64,000 nucleotides of DNA from an uncultured Chitinophaga sp. (GTDB taxonomy: Bacteria > Bacteroidota > Bacteroidia > Chitinophagales > Chitinophagaceae). Below, piece after piece: positions 43,378 through 52,134 of the stretch (its first letter is position 1; each line of letters opens with the position of its first letter). Below the pieces are notes generated by a model. The model was not told the DNA's origin and did not search any database. It saw only the letters and a program-made list of their open reading frames with translations. The translations under genes and the position numbers were made by a program. The DNA is taken from positions 62,001-126,000 of the forward strand of contig NZ_CAMLHC010000015.1 in NCBI RefSeq assembly GCF_946479755.1, in the 5' to 3' direction.

Positions 43378-45741
43378 CTAGTCTGCCTTCAGCACTTCCA
43401 CCGGGTTACGCATGGAAGCCCGCACCGTTTGCACACAGACGGTCAGGAAAGTCACCACAAATGTGGCGGCTCCTGCCATCACCAGCGTCTCCCAGCCAAA
43501 GCGTGACTGGTAAGCAAAGTTATCCAGCCAGCGGTGCATAATATACCATGCCAGTGGTAACCCGATGGCAATTGCCAGGCATACCATCCGCAACAGGTCC
43601 CCCGATAGCAACAAGGCAAGTTGGCTCGTCTTCGCACCCAACACTTTGCGGATACCGATTTCCCGGCGACGGGTTTCGGCAGTGAACGCCGCCAGTCCGA
43701 AAACACCCAGGCAGGATATGACAATCGTCAGGGCCGCCGCATAACCGGCCAGCCGCCCTACACGTTTCTCCGCTGTATACAGCGCCTGGTAATCCTCCTC
43801 CAGGAAATGGCTCTCCAACACATAACCCGGATTATAGGAACGATAAAATGCGTCGAGCCGTTTCAACACTTCCTGCTCCCTGCCCGCGCTCACCTTCAGC
43901 ATTACAGTACCGCCCCTCGGCTCTATCTGGAAAAACAGCGGCTGCACACGGCTGTGCAGCGACTGGAAATTAAAGTCCTTTACCACCCCTGCAATTTCCC
44001 GGAGGGCGCCACCGAACCGGATGGTTTTCCCTACAGGATGCTCCAGTCCCATAGCAGCAATAGCTGCCTCGTTGAAAATGATCCGGGTAGTGTCTGCAGC
44101 ATAATTGCCGGAGAAACCGGTTCCTTCTTTCAACGAAATGCCTAATGTCTCCAGCATCCCTTCACCTACCTGGAACGGCCGGAAGAGAATGTTTTCCGTC
44201 TGCCCGTTTCTTTCCCAGCTGATCGGTTGACTGGAAGCACCAAAAACATGGCCTACCATACTGGAGGCAGTGACCACGCCGGGCATTTCCCGCACAGCCG
44301 CCAAAAAAGCGTCCATATGCTCCGGCACTTTTCCTTCTGCATAGAAATATACCACGTGATCTTTCTGATAGCCGAGATGACGGTTCCGGATATACGCCAG
44401 CTGTTGCTCCACCACCATCACCGCCACAATCAGCACTACCGAAAGACCAAACTGAAATACCACCAACCCTTTCCTGGCCCACAGCGCGCTGACGCTGTTG
44501 GCCATCTTTCCTTTCAGTACCAGTACAGGCTTAAAAGCCGACAGTACAAATGCAGGATAGCTTCCCGCCAGCAGCCCGGTAAAAAGCGTAATGCCTGTAA
44601 ACAGTCCCGCCAGCGGCAAGGTGAACTGCAACCGCAGCTGCTTCCCTGTGATCATATTAAAGGGCCCCAGCAGCAGCCATACCATTACGATCGCCAACAA
44701 CAGGGAAATCACGGACAACAGCAACGACTCTCCCAGGAATTGTTTGATCAGCGCCCAACGGCTGGCCCCCAGTGACTTACGCACACCTACCTCTTTCATC
44801 CGCACACTGGCCCGGGCAGTGGCCAGGTTCATAAAATTGACCGCCGCAATAAAAACGATAAACAACCCGATGAAACCAAACAGCCTGACGTAGGTAATCC
44901 GGCCGCCAGCCTGACGGCCATTTTCGTAGGTGCCATACAGATAGTTGTCTGCATACGGCGCCACGAAAGAAATACGGGCCGCGGCTCCGGTGCGTTCCCG
45001 CATGAACGCAGTCAGCCTCGCGTTAAAGGCGGGGACGTCTGTTCCTTTCTTCAACAACAGCCAGGTAACAAACGGACCTCCCGGGTCCAGGTTATCACCG
45101 ATACGCATCAACGACTTGAAAGCATTGAAAGGCAGAATAAAATCAAATTGTAAGGAAGAGATGCCCGGAACGTCTTTAAACACCCCCGCCACCACCGCCG
45201 GCTTTTTAAAGACGTCCACCTGCCAGTCCAGCTGACGGCCAACGACGTCATTAACGCTGCCGAATAAACGCAGCGCCATGCTTTCCGAAATTACCACCCC
45301 GCTATTGTCTGCCAATACCTGTCTTTTATCTCCTGCCAGCAATGGATAGCTGAAGATGCGAAAGAAGTCGCTTCCTGCAAACAGCCCCTGACTTTTCAGA
45401 TGCCGGCCGGCTGCTGTTACCGTAAATCCCGGAAACCAGCCCTGCGGCGTACTTACCACAGCTGCTTCTACCTCCGGCATCTCCTGCTTCAGTACCGTTC
45501 CCAGCTGCGCGGGCGACTCCGTGGTAGTCAACAGCCCCTTCGCATGCGGCTTGGTCTCCATAACGGTATACAGCCGGTCGCCGTTCTCATGAAAACGGTC
45601 CATACGCCATTCGTCCATCGTCCATAGACAAATCAACAACGTACAGGCGAGGCCGGTAGACAAACCGATTAAATTGAGCGAGGTAAACAGCCGGTGTTTC
45701 AGTAAGTTACGCCAGGCTACTAACAGATAATTGATAAACAT
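43378..45741 (-). CDS. MacB/FtsX-type ABC permease
   Basis: A 787-residue membrane protein with the double MacB_PCD-FtsX layout frequent in Bacteroidota. The first TM is near residues 18-40 (LNLIGLSTGLACTLLICLW); a periplasmic domain follows; the first FtsX core is FIGLFIVFIAAVNFMNLATARASVRMKEVGVRKSLGAS; the second half repeats this, ending RRREIGIRKVLGAKTSQLALLLSGDLLRM and RNPVEVLKAD. No ATP-binding subunit is adjacent. Such proteins export peptides, signals or toxins, or act on lipoproteins and envelope stress. ATG 45741 (MFINYLLVAWRNLLKH) was taken as start because this is the family-typical N-terminus; an upstream codon at 45789 lies in the preceding terminator. Confidence 0.92.
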   Translation of the reverse strand: MFINYLLVAWRNLLKHRLFTSLNLIGLSTGLACTLLICLWTMDEWRMDRFHENGDRLYTVMETKPHAKGLLTTTESPAQLGTVLKQEMPEVEAAVVSTPQGWFPGFTVTAAGRHLKSQGLFAGSDFFRIFSYPLLAGDKRQVLADNSGVVISESMALRLFGSVNDVVGRQLDWQVDVFKKPAVVAGVFKDVPGISSLQFDFILPFNAFKSLMRIGDNLDPGGPFVTWLLLKKGTDVPAFNARLTAFMRERTGAAARISFVAPYADNYLYGTYENGRQAGGRITYVRLFGFIGLFIVFIAAVNFMNLATARASVRMKEVGVRKSLGASRWALIKQFLGESLLLSVISLLLAIVMVWLLLGPFNMITGKQLRLQFTLPLAGLFTGITLFTGLLAGSYPAFVLSAFKPVLVLKGKMANSVSALWARKGLVVFQFGLSVVLIVAVMVVEQQLAYIRNRHLGYQKDHVVYFYAEGKVPEHMDAFLAAVREMPGVVTASSMVGHVFGASSQPISWERNGQTENILFRPFQVGEGMLETLGISLKEGTGFSGNYAADTTRIIFNEAAIAAMGLEHPVGKTIRFGGALREIAGVVKDFNFQSLHSRVQPLFFQIEPRGGTVMLKVSAGREQEVLKRLDAFYRSYNPGYVLESHFLEEDYQALYTAEKRVGRLAGYAAALTIVISCLGVFGLAAFTAETRRREIGIRKVLGAKTSQLALLLSGDLLRMVCLAIAIGLPLAWYIMHRWLDNFAYQSRFGWETLVMAGAATFVVTFLTVCVQTVRASMRNPVEVLKAD

Positions 45742-45773
45742 GGCAACGTGGTTACGGATAGCAATAAGATAAA

Positions 45774-45806
45774 ACAAAAACGGCACCAAGGAAGGTGCCG
45801 TTTTCT
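45774..45806. terminator. Terminator between GT-C gene and permease gene
   Basis: AACGGCACC (45779-45787) and GGTGCCGTT (45794-45802) with loop AAGGAA, flanked by A-runs on the left and T-runs on the right. It ends the arabinose-lipid operon on the minus strand, 40 bp beyond the stop. Confidence 0.85.
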
Positions 45807-45841
45807 ATATTGCTTCCATACAAAGCACAAAACATTCTTAT

Positions 45842-47533
45842 TTATCTTAATGTGTCCGCTTTGGGCTGCAGGGCGTCCGTATCCGGACGTTGCGCGCCTT
45901 CTGCCACATATACTTCAATCATGGCATTGGTAGGCCGGCGTGGCGCCAGGAAGGAATCCACCAGCTGATAATGTTGTTGCAGTTCTCCTCTCAGCGCAAA
46001 CGGGAAGAAGTTGTTTAACGTTGGCGCATACTCGTAGAGCACAATATCATAATGATGCGTACGTACTTTCTCTTTGAACGCTGCCAGCTGGCGGTTGAAC
46101 ATCCCTACACCCAGATGGTACCACAGCGGATAGTCCTGCCCTGTTTCCAGTTTGAAAGGCATCGCTGCCGCCAGCGGCGTCAGCTCGGTCATGTTCAGCA
46201 CTTTAATACTGTCTTTTTTCTGTTGCACTACCGGTAACGCCAGTACGCGGTCGATACCTGCCACGGTAGGCGCCGGCATATAGATCTTATGAAACACCGG
46301 CAGCCTGGAAAACGTCCACTGCGATACGGGCACGTCCGTCGTGTCGTTATTGACCATATAGTTACGACGCGACACCACATTTTCGTGCGTGGAATCATTC
46401 GGCGCATACACCGCTTCCTTCACCGGGAACAACCGGTCGGTGTACCGGCCGATGTACTTCCACCAGGTACCGGACCACCAGAATAAAATTAGCGCTGTAG
46501 CTATGGCCAAAGAACTGCCCGTGCTGAGCGGAACTGATAACAACCGGCATAACCAGCTCGCAATGAACGCAAAAGCGAAACTATGGAAGAAAATATTATT
46601 GTCCGGCGGCGTATAGCTGGTTACCTGGAAGATAGCCGCCTCTCCTAAAATGCCCAGCGTCAGCAAGGCAAACAGCACTTCCCTCCGCTCGTGTATAAAG
46701 ACGCCCCATTGTTTTACACCGGCAAACAGGCAAACTGCTGCCAGCAACACATAGATCTTGATCCAGTTAGACCCGCCCATGATCTCATCAGTAAAATCGT
46801 TTAGGGCTAACCGTGAGCTGTGCGGCGCCTGCCCATGGTTAAACCAGTAAGCAAATCCCGGCATCAGCGGCACGATGAACAACACAGCTATTATCACAAA
46901 AAAACCAAGGAACACCGGTATATCCAGCCAGCGGCGGGTTTCCAGCGAGTTATAGGCCAGCAAGGCCAGGCACAGCATGAACGCCATACCACCGCCATCC
47001 TGTTTAGTGAAGAGCGATAAAAAGACAAACAAGGCAGCCAACGCCATCAACAGATAACGGCGGCCTTTCCCTTCTGCAAAAAAGGCACGCAGCAAAAAGC
47101 TGATCGCCACCAGTTCATACACGATCACGGTATGATTGTACCAGGGCCAGAAGTTAAAGAAGGAGTAAGACATCACAAACACCAGCACAGACAAGAGCCG
47201 TACGCCCGGTGTCACATTCAGTGTTTTCAGGATAGAACGGAATGACAGGCCCGCGATAATATTAATGAACACCTGCGCTTTCACCAGCGTGATCATCTGC
47301 GGCCCGAACAACTTGAAAAACAAAGCGGGGATGATCCAGAAGCCATATCCCAGTGGAGAGCCATAATCCTTAAAAGGTACCTGTCCGGATGACAGGCGGT
47401 AAGCGCCCTCCCATGACAGGAAGATATTTACACGATAGGGAAAGGTGGTAAACAATGGCACCAGTGCCAGCAACACAATGATCAGGATTTCTAGAACCGC
47501 CCACTTGCGGGCATTGGGAAACGAATTGGACAT
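45842..47533 (-). CDS. GT-C fold membrane glycosyltransferase
   Basis: A 563-residue integral membrane protein with about ten to twelve hydrophobic segments in the first 380 residues and a soluble C-terminal part of about 180. The first extracytoplasmic loop reads FLSWEGAYRLSSGQVPFKDYG, the acidic-residue loop typical of GT-C enzymes (ArnT, PMT, Emb types) that use polyprenyl-phosphate sugars; YGSPLGYGFWIIPALFFKLFG follows. It is the last gene of an operon that appears to make polyprenyl-phosphate arabinose (23 bp after the HAD gene), so it is a candidate arabinosyltransferase acting in the periplasm. Acceptor unknown. The GT-C nature is likely; donor specificity is inferred from context. Confidence 0.8.
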   Translation of the reverse strand: MSNSFPNARKWAVLEILIIVLLALVPLFTTFPYRVNIFLSWEGAYRLSSGQVPFKDYGSPLGYGFWIIPALFFKLFGPQMITLVKAQVFINIIAGLSFRSILKTLNVTPGVRLLSVLVFVMSYSFFNFWPWYNHTVIVYELVAISFLLRAFFAEGKGRRYLLMALAALFVFLSLFTKQDGGGMAFMLCLALLAYNSLETRRWLDIPVFLGFFVIIAVLFIVPLMPGFAYWFNHGQAPHSSRLALNDFTDEIMGGSNWIKIYVLLAAVCLFAGVKQWGVFIHERREVLFALLTLGILGEAAIFQVTSYTPPDNNIFFHSFAFAFIASWLCRLLSVPLSTGSSLAIATALILFWWSGTWWKYIGRYTDRLFPVKEAVYAPNDSTHENVVSRRNYMVNNDTTDVPVSQWTFSRLPVFHKIYMPAPTVAGIDRVLALPVVQQKKDSIKVLNMTELTPLAAAMPFKLETGQDYPLWYHLGVGMFNRQLAAFKEKVRTHHYDIVLYEYAPTLNNFFPFALRGELQQHYQLVDSFLAPRRPTNAMIEVYVAEGAQRPDTDALQPKADTLR

Positions 47534-47556
47534 ACTGTATCTATTATAAGGAGGTG

Positions 47557-48156
47557 TTATCCTTTATTTCTGAAAGGTTTATATACGGGGTATTGGGCCA
47601 GCGCCAGCATGGGCCGGTCGCCGTTAGTGTCGCCATAAGCATAGATATCCGTATAGTCGTAAAGGTTAAACTGCTGCCGGATGCGGACCACTTTCTCCTG
47701 GCCGTTGCAGTTAATACCGGAGAGTCTGCCCGTAATGCGGCCATCGGCTATTTCCAGCTGGCTGGCGATACAGTCAAGCCCCATCATCTCGCACCAGGGC
47801 GCTACCCAGTCACGCGCTGAAGCCGTTACTACCACCACCTGCCGGCCCTGCTGCTGGTGTTTCCGGATAGCCGTCAATGCCGGTTCCCGTACCAACGCAG
47901 GCAACCGTTCGCGGCAGAAGCGCTCACAGCTCTCCTTAAACTGCGCTTCCGGCATGCCGCCAAAGAAATACCGCAGCACCTGTTCTTTGCTTTCCTGCGC
48001 CGTCTGCCGGCCTAACTTAAAACGTAGCAGTCCGGGCAACAGGCTGACCATACCGGTGTACAGTGCGGCGCTCCCCTTCTGGAAACGGATGATTTCCCAT
48101 AGGGTGTCCCTGTGGGTGATCGTGCCGTCGAAATCGAAGAATGCAATGCCCGTCAC
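47557..48156 (-). CDS. HAD-IB family phosphatase, arabinose-lipid pathway
   Basis: A 199-residue HAD phosphatase of subfamily IB (SerB-like). FFDFDGTITHRDTLW (about 6-20) has the nucleophile Asp, VVVVTASARDWVAPW the Ser/Thr motif II, and YAYGDTNGDRPMLALA motif III-IV acids. The start codon is a GTG whose GTGA overlaps the stop of the SDR gene. In this operon it would remove the 5-phosphate from polyprenyl-phosphoryl-5-phosphoribose. In mycobacteria this step is assigned to a PAP2-type enzyme (Rv3807c), so this would be a non-homologous replacement; that role is inferred from position. Confidence 0.88.
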   Translation of the reverse strand: MTGIAFFDFDGTITHRDTLWEIIRFQKGSAALYTGMVSLLPGLLRFKLGRQTAQESKEQVLRYFFGGMPEAQFKESCERFCRERLPALVREPALTAIRKHQQQGRQVVVVTASARDWVAPWCEMMGLDCIASQLEIADGRITGRLSGINCNGQEKVVRIRQQFNLYDYTDIYAYGDTNGDRPMLALAQYPVYKPFRNKG

Positions 48157-48884
48157 AGTTTTAATTTTTTAAAGATAAACTCAGGTATCAGCTTAATAAT
48201 CAGCATAATATATTTCCAGGGCCATTTTACGTACAGCACATTTTTCTTACGCTGCACGGCTTTGAACACCGCGTTGGCCACCCGTTCCGGCTGTGCCGTC
48301 AGCAACGGCGGCAAGGTCAGATGTTGCGTCATAGCAGTATTCACAAACCCCGGCAACACGCTCATCACGTGTACGCCACTACGAAAAAGCCGGTTGCGCA
48401 ACCCGCTGAGGTAAGCCGTGAAGCCCGCCTTGGCGCTACCGTATATATAATTGCTTTGCCTTCCTCTTTCACCGGCCACGGAACTGATGCCGACTATGGT
48501 ACCCGCCTTCCTGGCCTCATATGCGTTGGCCACCACATTTAATATAGATACGGCGCCCGTGAAATTAGCCTCCAGTATACGGGCCGTTTCTGTCCAGTCT
48601 TGCTGCGCCTGTTCCTGGTCACCCAGGTAACCAAAAGCACAAACAGTAACATCCGGTTGCTCCGGAAGCGCGGCATAAAAAGCAGTATGGGTATCGTAGG
48701 CAGTAGCGTCGAAAGAATGTACGGTGGCGGTAATCCCGTACCGTATCTGGAGGTCCTGCTGCAACGGCTGCAGGGCAGCGGCCTGACGGCCAGCCAGTTG
48801 TATATTATATTGAGCGGCGGCAAACCGGCGCGCAATGGCCACTGCCATCTCCGAGCCTGCGCCTAAAAGAAGTACTATCGGCAT
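48153..48884 (-). CDS. SDR reductase, DprE2-like
   Basis: A 243-residue short-chain dehydrogenase. The start PIVLLLGAGSEMAVAIARRFAAAQYNIQLAGR has the NAD(P)-binding glycine-rich turn in the shortened form seen in DprE2; VCAFGYLGDQ, GISSVAGERGRQSNYIYGSAKAGFTAYLSGLR carries catalytic Ser and Tyr-x3-Lys; VLPGFVNTAMT follows. DprE2 reduces the 2-keto intermediate made by DprE1, completing ribose-to-arabinose epimerisation on the lipid carrier. It lies 26 bp behind the DprE1-like gene. Assignment rests on sequence style plus the full pathway context. Confidence 0.88.
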   Translation of the reverse strand: MPIVLLLGAGSEMAVAIARRFAAAQYNIQLAGRQAAALQPLQQDLQIRYGITATVHSFDATAYDTHTAFYAALPEQPDVTVCAFGYLGDQEQAQQDWTETARILEANFTGAVSILNVVANAYEARKAGTIVGISSVAGERGRQSNYIYGSAKAGFTAYLSGLRNRLFRSGVHVMSVLPGFVNTAMTQHLTLPPLLTAQPERVANAVFKAVQRKKNVLYVKWPWKYIMLIIKLIPEFIFKKLKL

Positions 48885-48910
48885 GTAGGTGTTTGGTTAA
48901 TAAGGGGAAA

Positions 48911-50242
48911 CTATTTTGTCAGTAATAATCTGTCTGATTGCAGCGATTCAAACCGCTTACCGGGATTGTAGGTGTTTACAATCTCCGCAAAACGGCCCGC
49001 GTTGGGGTAACTCTTCCAGAAAACCTCCTGCTTCATGCGGGCGTCTTTCGAGAGGTACAGGCGGCCACCGTACTGCAACACGATCTCATCCAGCTCGTCC
49101 AGGAATGCAAACAGCCCTTTCCGTACCGGGAAATCCAGCGCCAGCGTATACCCTTCCATCGGGAAGGATATCAGGGAGTCCTGCTGCCCAAACACTTTTA
49201 ATACTGCCAGGAAAGATCCCCACCCTTTGTCACTGATACGCCGGAGAATAGCGACCAGCCCTTCTTTTTGTTCCAGCGGCAATACAAACTGGTATTGTAT
49301 GAAACCGGCTTTCCCGTAACCGCGGTTCCAGTGCAGGATAGCGTCCAGCGGGTAAAAGAACGGTTCATAAGGTACCACGTTGTTGATTTCCTTTTTGAAG
49401 TTCTTACCGTAGTACAACCAGTTGAAAGCCTTTACCGTAAAGGTGTTCAGGATAAAAGAAGGCAGGTTAAAGGGTACTGTCAGCCGGGGTTTGGCCGGCA
49501 GCTGCAGCGGCGCCTGGTTTTGCCTGGCGTTCAGGTCCGCCTGGGTGGCGTGCTCTCCCACGATCAGGATACTGCGGCCAAAGGAATCTCCTTTCTGCAG
49601 GCAGTCGATCCATGCCATGGAATACGTGTAGTGTTTATATTCATCAAACAGCCGTATCACCTCTTCGAGGTTCCTCGCTTTGATCTGTTTCTGTTTGATG
49701 TAAGCCGTCTCTATCTTTTTCAGTCCAAACTTCACCCGGGTGATCACCCCGGTGAGCCCCATTCCTCCGCAGGTGGCCCAGTACAGGTCAGGGTGCAGTG
49801 CAGGGGAACAGGTGATAGTGGTGCCGTCGCCGGTGATCACGTCCATCTCGGTAATGTGGCCGGAGAAAGCGCCTTCCATGTGATGGTTCTTGCCATGCAC
49901 ATCAGAGGCTACCGCTCCGCCGACGGTAATGAACTTGGTCCCTGGTGTTACCGGCAGGAACCATCCTTTGGGCACGATGATGTCCAGTACCTGGTCCAGT
50001 GTAACGCCGGCCTGGGTTTCCAGTACGCCGGCAACGGTATCAAAAGAGAGGATCTTGTCGTATTTAAGCATCGACAGGCTGTGCTTCCCCAGGGAAGCAT
50101 CGCCGTAACAACGGCCATTGCCGCGGGCTATAAACCCATGGTGAGCCACTACGAACGATCGTAGCTGCTCTTCCTGTGTATAAGCACTTTCTTCTGATAT
50201 GATGGCGGGGTAATTACCCCAGTTAGCTAACCGCTTTTGCAT
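48911..50242 (-). CDS. FAD-dependent oxidase, DprE1-like
   Basis: A 443-residue FAD-binding oxidoreductase resembling decaprenylphosphoryl-beta-D-ribose 2-oxidase. The FAD domain shows ARGNGRCYGDASLG (about 39-52) and PVTPGTKFITVGGAVASDVHGKNHH (about 97-121), the latter nearly identical to the DprE1 motif; the C-terminal part has KDARMKQEVFWKSYP and ends in SDRLLL. It oxidises the 2-hydroxyl of the ribose on the polyprenyl carrier. The start ATG shares its A with the stop of the UbiA gene (TAATG), so the two are coupled. The sequence lacks a VAO-type covalent His pattern. Confidence 0.9.
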   Translation of the reverse strand: MQKRLANWGNYPAIISEESAYTQEEQLRSFVVAHHGFIARGNGRCYGDASLGKHSLSMLKYDKILSFDTVAGVLETQAGVTLDQVLDIIVPKGWFLPVTPGTKFITVGGAVASDVHGKNHHMEGAFSGHITEMDVITGDGTTITCSPALHPDLYWATCGGMGLTGVITRVKFGLKKIETAYIKQKQIKARNLEEVIRLFDEYKHYTYSMAWIDCLQKGDSFGRSILIVGEHATQADLNARQNQAPLQLPAKPRLTVPFNLPSFILNTFTVKAFNWLYYGKNFKKEINNVVPYEPFFYPLDAILHWNRGYGKAGFIQYQFVLPLEQKEGLVAILRRISDKGWGSFLAVLKVFGQQDSLISFPMEGYTLALDFPVRKGLFAFLDELDEIVLQYGGRLYLSKDARMKQEVFWKSYPNAGRFAEIVNTYNPGKRFESLQSDRLLLTK

Positions 50243-51129
50243 TATTCAAAAAAAACTTTATTAGTGGGCCAATAAATCAGCACATAGAAACTCAGCACCC
50301 ACAGGAGTATGGTTAATTGAATAAAACGGTCTTTATATAGGATCTTGGTGGGAGAACCAGTGTTGTTCTCCACGTAGGTTATTTGCAAATATCGTAATAA
50401 TCCGCCAATTACAAAAAGGGTTGTGTAATACAGACGGTAAGTATGAAAGCGGACCTGCGTTTCAGGGGCCATAGTATACATCAGGTAACACACGATGATC
50501 ACCGCCGACACCAGCGACAGCATCACATTCAGGAAATCCGGATTATAGCCTTTGGCCGCCTTGCGCATCTCCTGCCCTGACTGCAGGCGGATCAGCACAT
50601 CGTCGCGCCGTTTGGCGATCGCCATGAACAACGCCAGCAGGAAGATCATTACCATCAGCCATTCGGACATGGCGATGCCACCGGCAATACCGCCGGCTTT
50701 CACCCTCAATACAAAACCGATGGCCAGGATGATGATGTCCAGGATAGAGATGTTTTTCAGCCCAAAGCTGTAAAACAGGTTCATGAGGAAATAGATGCCC
50801 AGCACAAAGGCAAACTTGGCGCCTACCATCCATGCCAGGGTGCCGCCCACCACAAGGCAGCCTGTAAACATTATCAGTCCCACCGGCCGGGATATTTCCC
50901 CGGAAGCCAGGGGCCGCTTGCATTTCACCGGATGCTGCCGGTCAGCCTCAATGTCCCGGTAATCATTAATAATATAGATACTGCTGGCAGTAATGCTAAA
51001 CGCCATAAAAGCGAGCAGCAGCTCCAGTACTTTGGCTACATTGAAGATCTCTCCGGCAAAAAACAGCGGAATAAACAGGAAGGTATTCTTTGCCCAGTGC
51101 GCGGGCCGGAGTAATTTGATGTACTTCAT
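50242..51129 (-). CDS. UbiA-family polyprenyl-phosphate phosphoribosyltransferase
   Basis: A 295-residue UbiA membrane prenyltransferase-fold protein with about eight membrane segments. The first Asp-rich motif is SIYIINDYRDIEADRQHPVKCKRPLASGEIS (about 61-91), the form found in DPPR synthase (Rv3806c) rather than in quinone enzymes, and YSFGLKNISILDIIILAIGFVLRVKAGG follows. It would transfer 5-phosphoribose from PRPP onto polyprenyl phosphate, the first step to polyprenyl-phosphate arabinose. The start at 51129 (MKYIKLLRPAHW) was used since this is where homologues of this type begin. It is first in a five-gene operon (51129 to 45842). Confidence 0.9.
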   Translation of the reverse strand: MKYIKLLRPAHWAKNTFLFIPLFFAGEIFNVAKVLELLLAFMAFSITASSIYIINDYRDIEADRQHPVKCKRPLASGEISRPVGLIMFTGCLVVGGTLAWMVGAKFAFVLGIYFLMNLFYSFGLKNISILDIIILAIGFVLRVKAGGIAGGIAMSEWLMVMIFLLALFMAIAKRRDDVLIRLQSGQEMRKAAKGYNPDFLNVMLSLVSAVIIVCYLMYTMAPETQVRFHTYRLYYTTLFVIGGLLRYLQITYVENNTGSPTKILYKDRFIQLTILLWVLSFYVLIYWPTNKVFFE

Positions 51130-51191
51130 GATGGGGATCAGGGTAAGTCGCCGTGCCAAATTACAATTTTATTCTTTTATCCCCTGCCTAT

Positions 51192-51227
51192 AAAAAAAAT
51201 GTCCCACCCTTGCGGTGAGACATTTTT
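51192..51227 (-). terminator. Terminator after desaturase gene
   Basis: AAAAATGTCCCACC (51195-51208) and GGTGAGACATTTTT (51214-51227) with one mismatch; on the minus strand eight T follow. It separates the desaturase gene from the arabinose-lipid operon. Confidence 0.85.
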
Positions 51228-51258
51228 CTATTGTAACAGATTGATTGTACGCTGTTGA

Positions 51259-52032
51259 TTATGCGGCTTTTTTCATGCCTGCCGGTGTTACCAAAGCAGG
51301 TTTCAGTTTAATGATGCCCAATACATTGAACAGTTTCATCACCTGGTAGCTCGGGTCCAGTTCATACCATTTTTTGGCGAAGTTAGGACTGTCTTTGAAT
51401 TTGTGGTGGTTGTTCTGGAACAGTTCGCCCAGCAGGATGATACCCCAGGGAGATGTGTTTTTCGACTTATCACCGTTATCAAAGTTGCTGTAACCATATT
51501 TATGACCGCACCAGTTTACGATAGCACCCTGTACAGGGCCCATCAGGAAGTGGATCGGGAGCAGCAGGTACAGGTACCACATGCCGGCAGGTACAAACAC
51601 TACGTAAAACGCAACGTAGATGGCCATCCAGGCAATGCGGGTAATGTTGCTGTCACCCACTCTGTCCATCGCTTCCCATTCCGGCAGCGGCTCTTCGAGG
51701 AACACAGCATCTACGGTGCTGGTACGGGTTACAAAACCATTGTAGATCTTACGGGTTTGTACCATCATGGTCCATACGTCCTTAAAGAAATGCGGAGAGT
51801 GCGGATCTTTCTCTGTATCGCTGAATTCATGGTGCATCCGGTGCATCACCCCGTAAGCACGTGGGATGAGATAGGAAGACCCCTGGAAAAACCAGGTACA
51901 GAAATAAAAGAAACGTTCCCAGAATTTATTGGTGGTATACATCTGGTGAGATGCATAACGGTGCAGATAAAACGTGTGGAAGAACAGTGACAAGAACCAA
52001 TGCACACAAAAGAATATCAGGATCGCCGTCAT
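51259..52032 (-). CDS. Membrane fatty acid (acyl-lipid/acyl-CoA) desaturase
   Basis: A 257-residue membrane di-iron desaturase. Three histidine boxes are visible: HRYASH (about 24-29), HRMHH (about 64-68) and NNHH (about 208-211), plus GH in WCGHKYG. Four membrane helices surround them. It introduces a double bond into fatty acyl chains and so adjusts membrane fluidity. It is a single gene with its own terminator; the promoter should lie in the 100 bp before 52032. Confidence 0.92.
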   Translation of the reverse strand: MTAILIFFCVHWFLSLFFHTFYLHRYASHQMYTTNKFWERFFYFCTWFFQGSSYLIPRAYGVMHRMHHEFSDTEKDPHSPHFFKDVWTMMVQTRKIYNGFVTRTSTVDAVFLEEPLPEWEAMDRVGDSNITRIAWMAIYVAFYVVFVPAGMWYLYLLLPIHFLMGPVQGAIVNWCGHKYGYSNFDNGDKSKNTSPWGIILLGELFQNNHHKFKDSPNFAKKWYELDPSYQVMKLFNVLGIIKLKPALVTPAGMKKAA

Positions 52033-52134
52033 TAGAATGCTTTAAAAATTGACAAATAATCTCCAAAGGTATACTTAAATACCGGGCTTTCACACGGTTT
52101 TACAAATTCGTATAGTGAATGAAATGTTAAAAAA

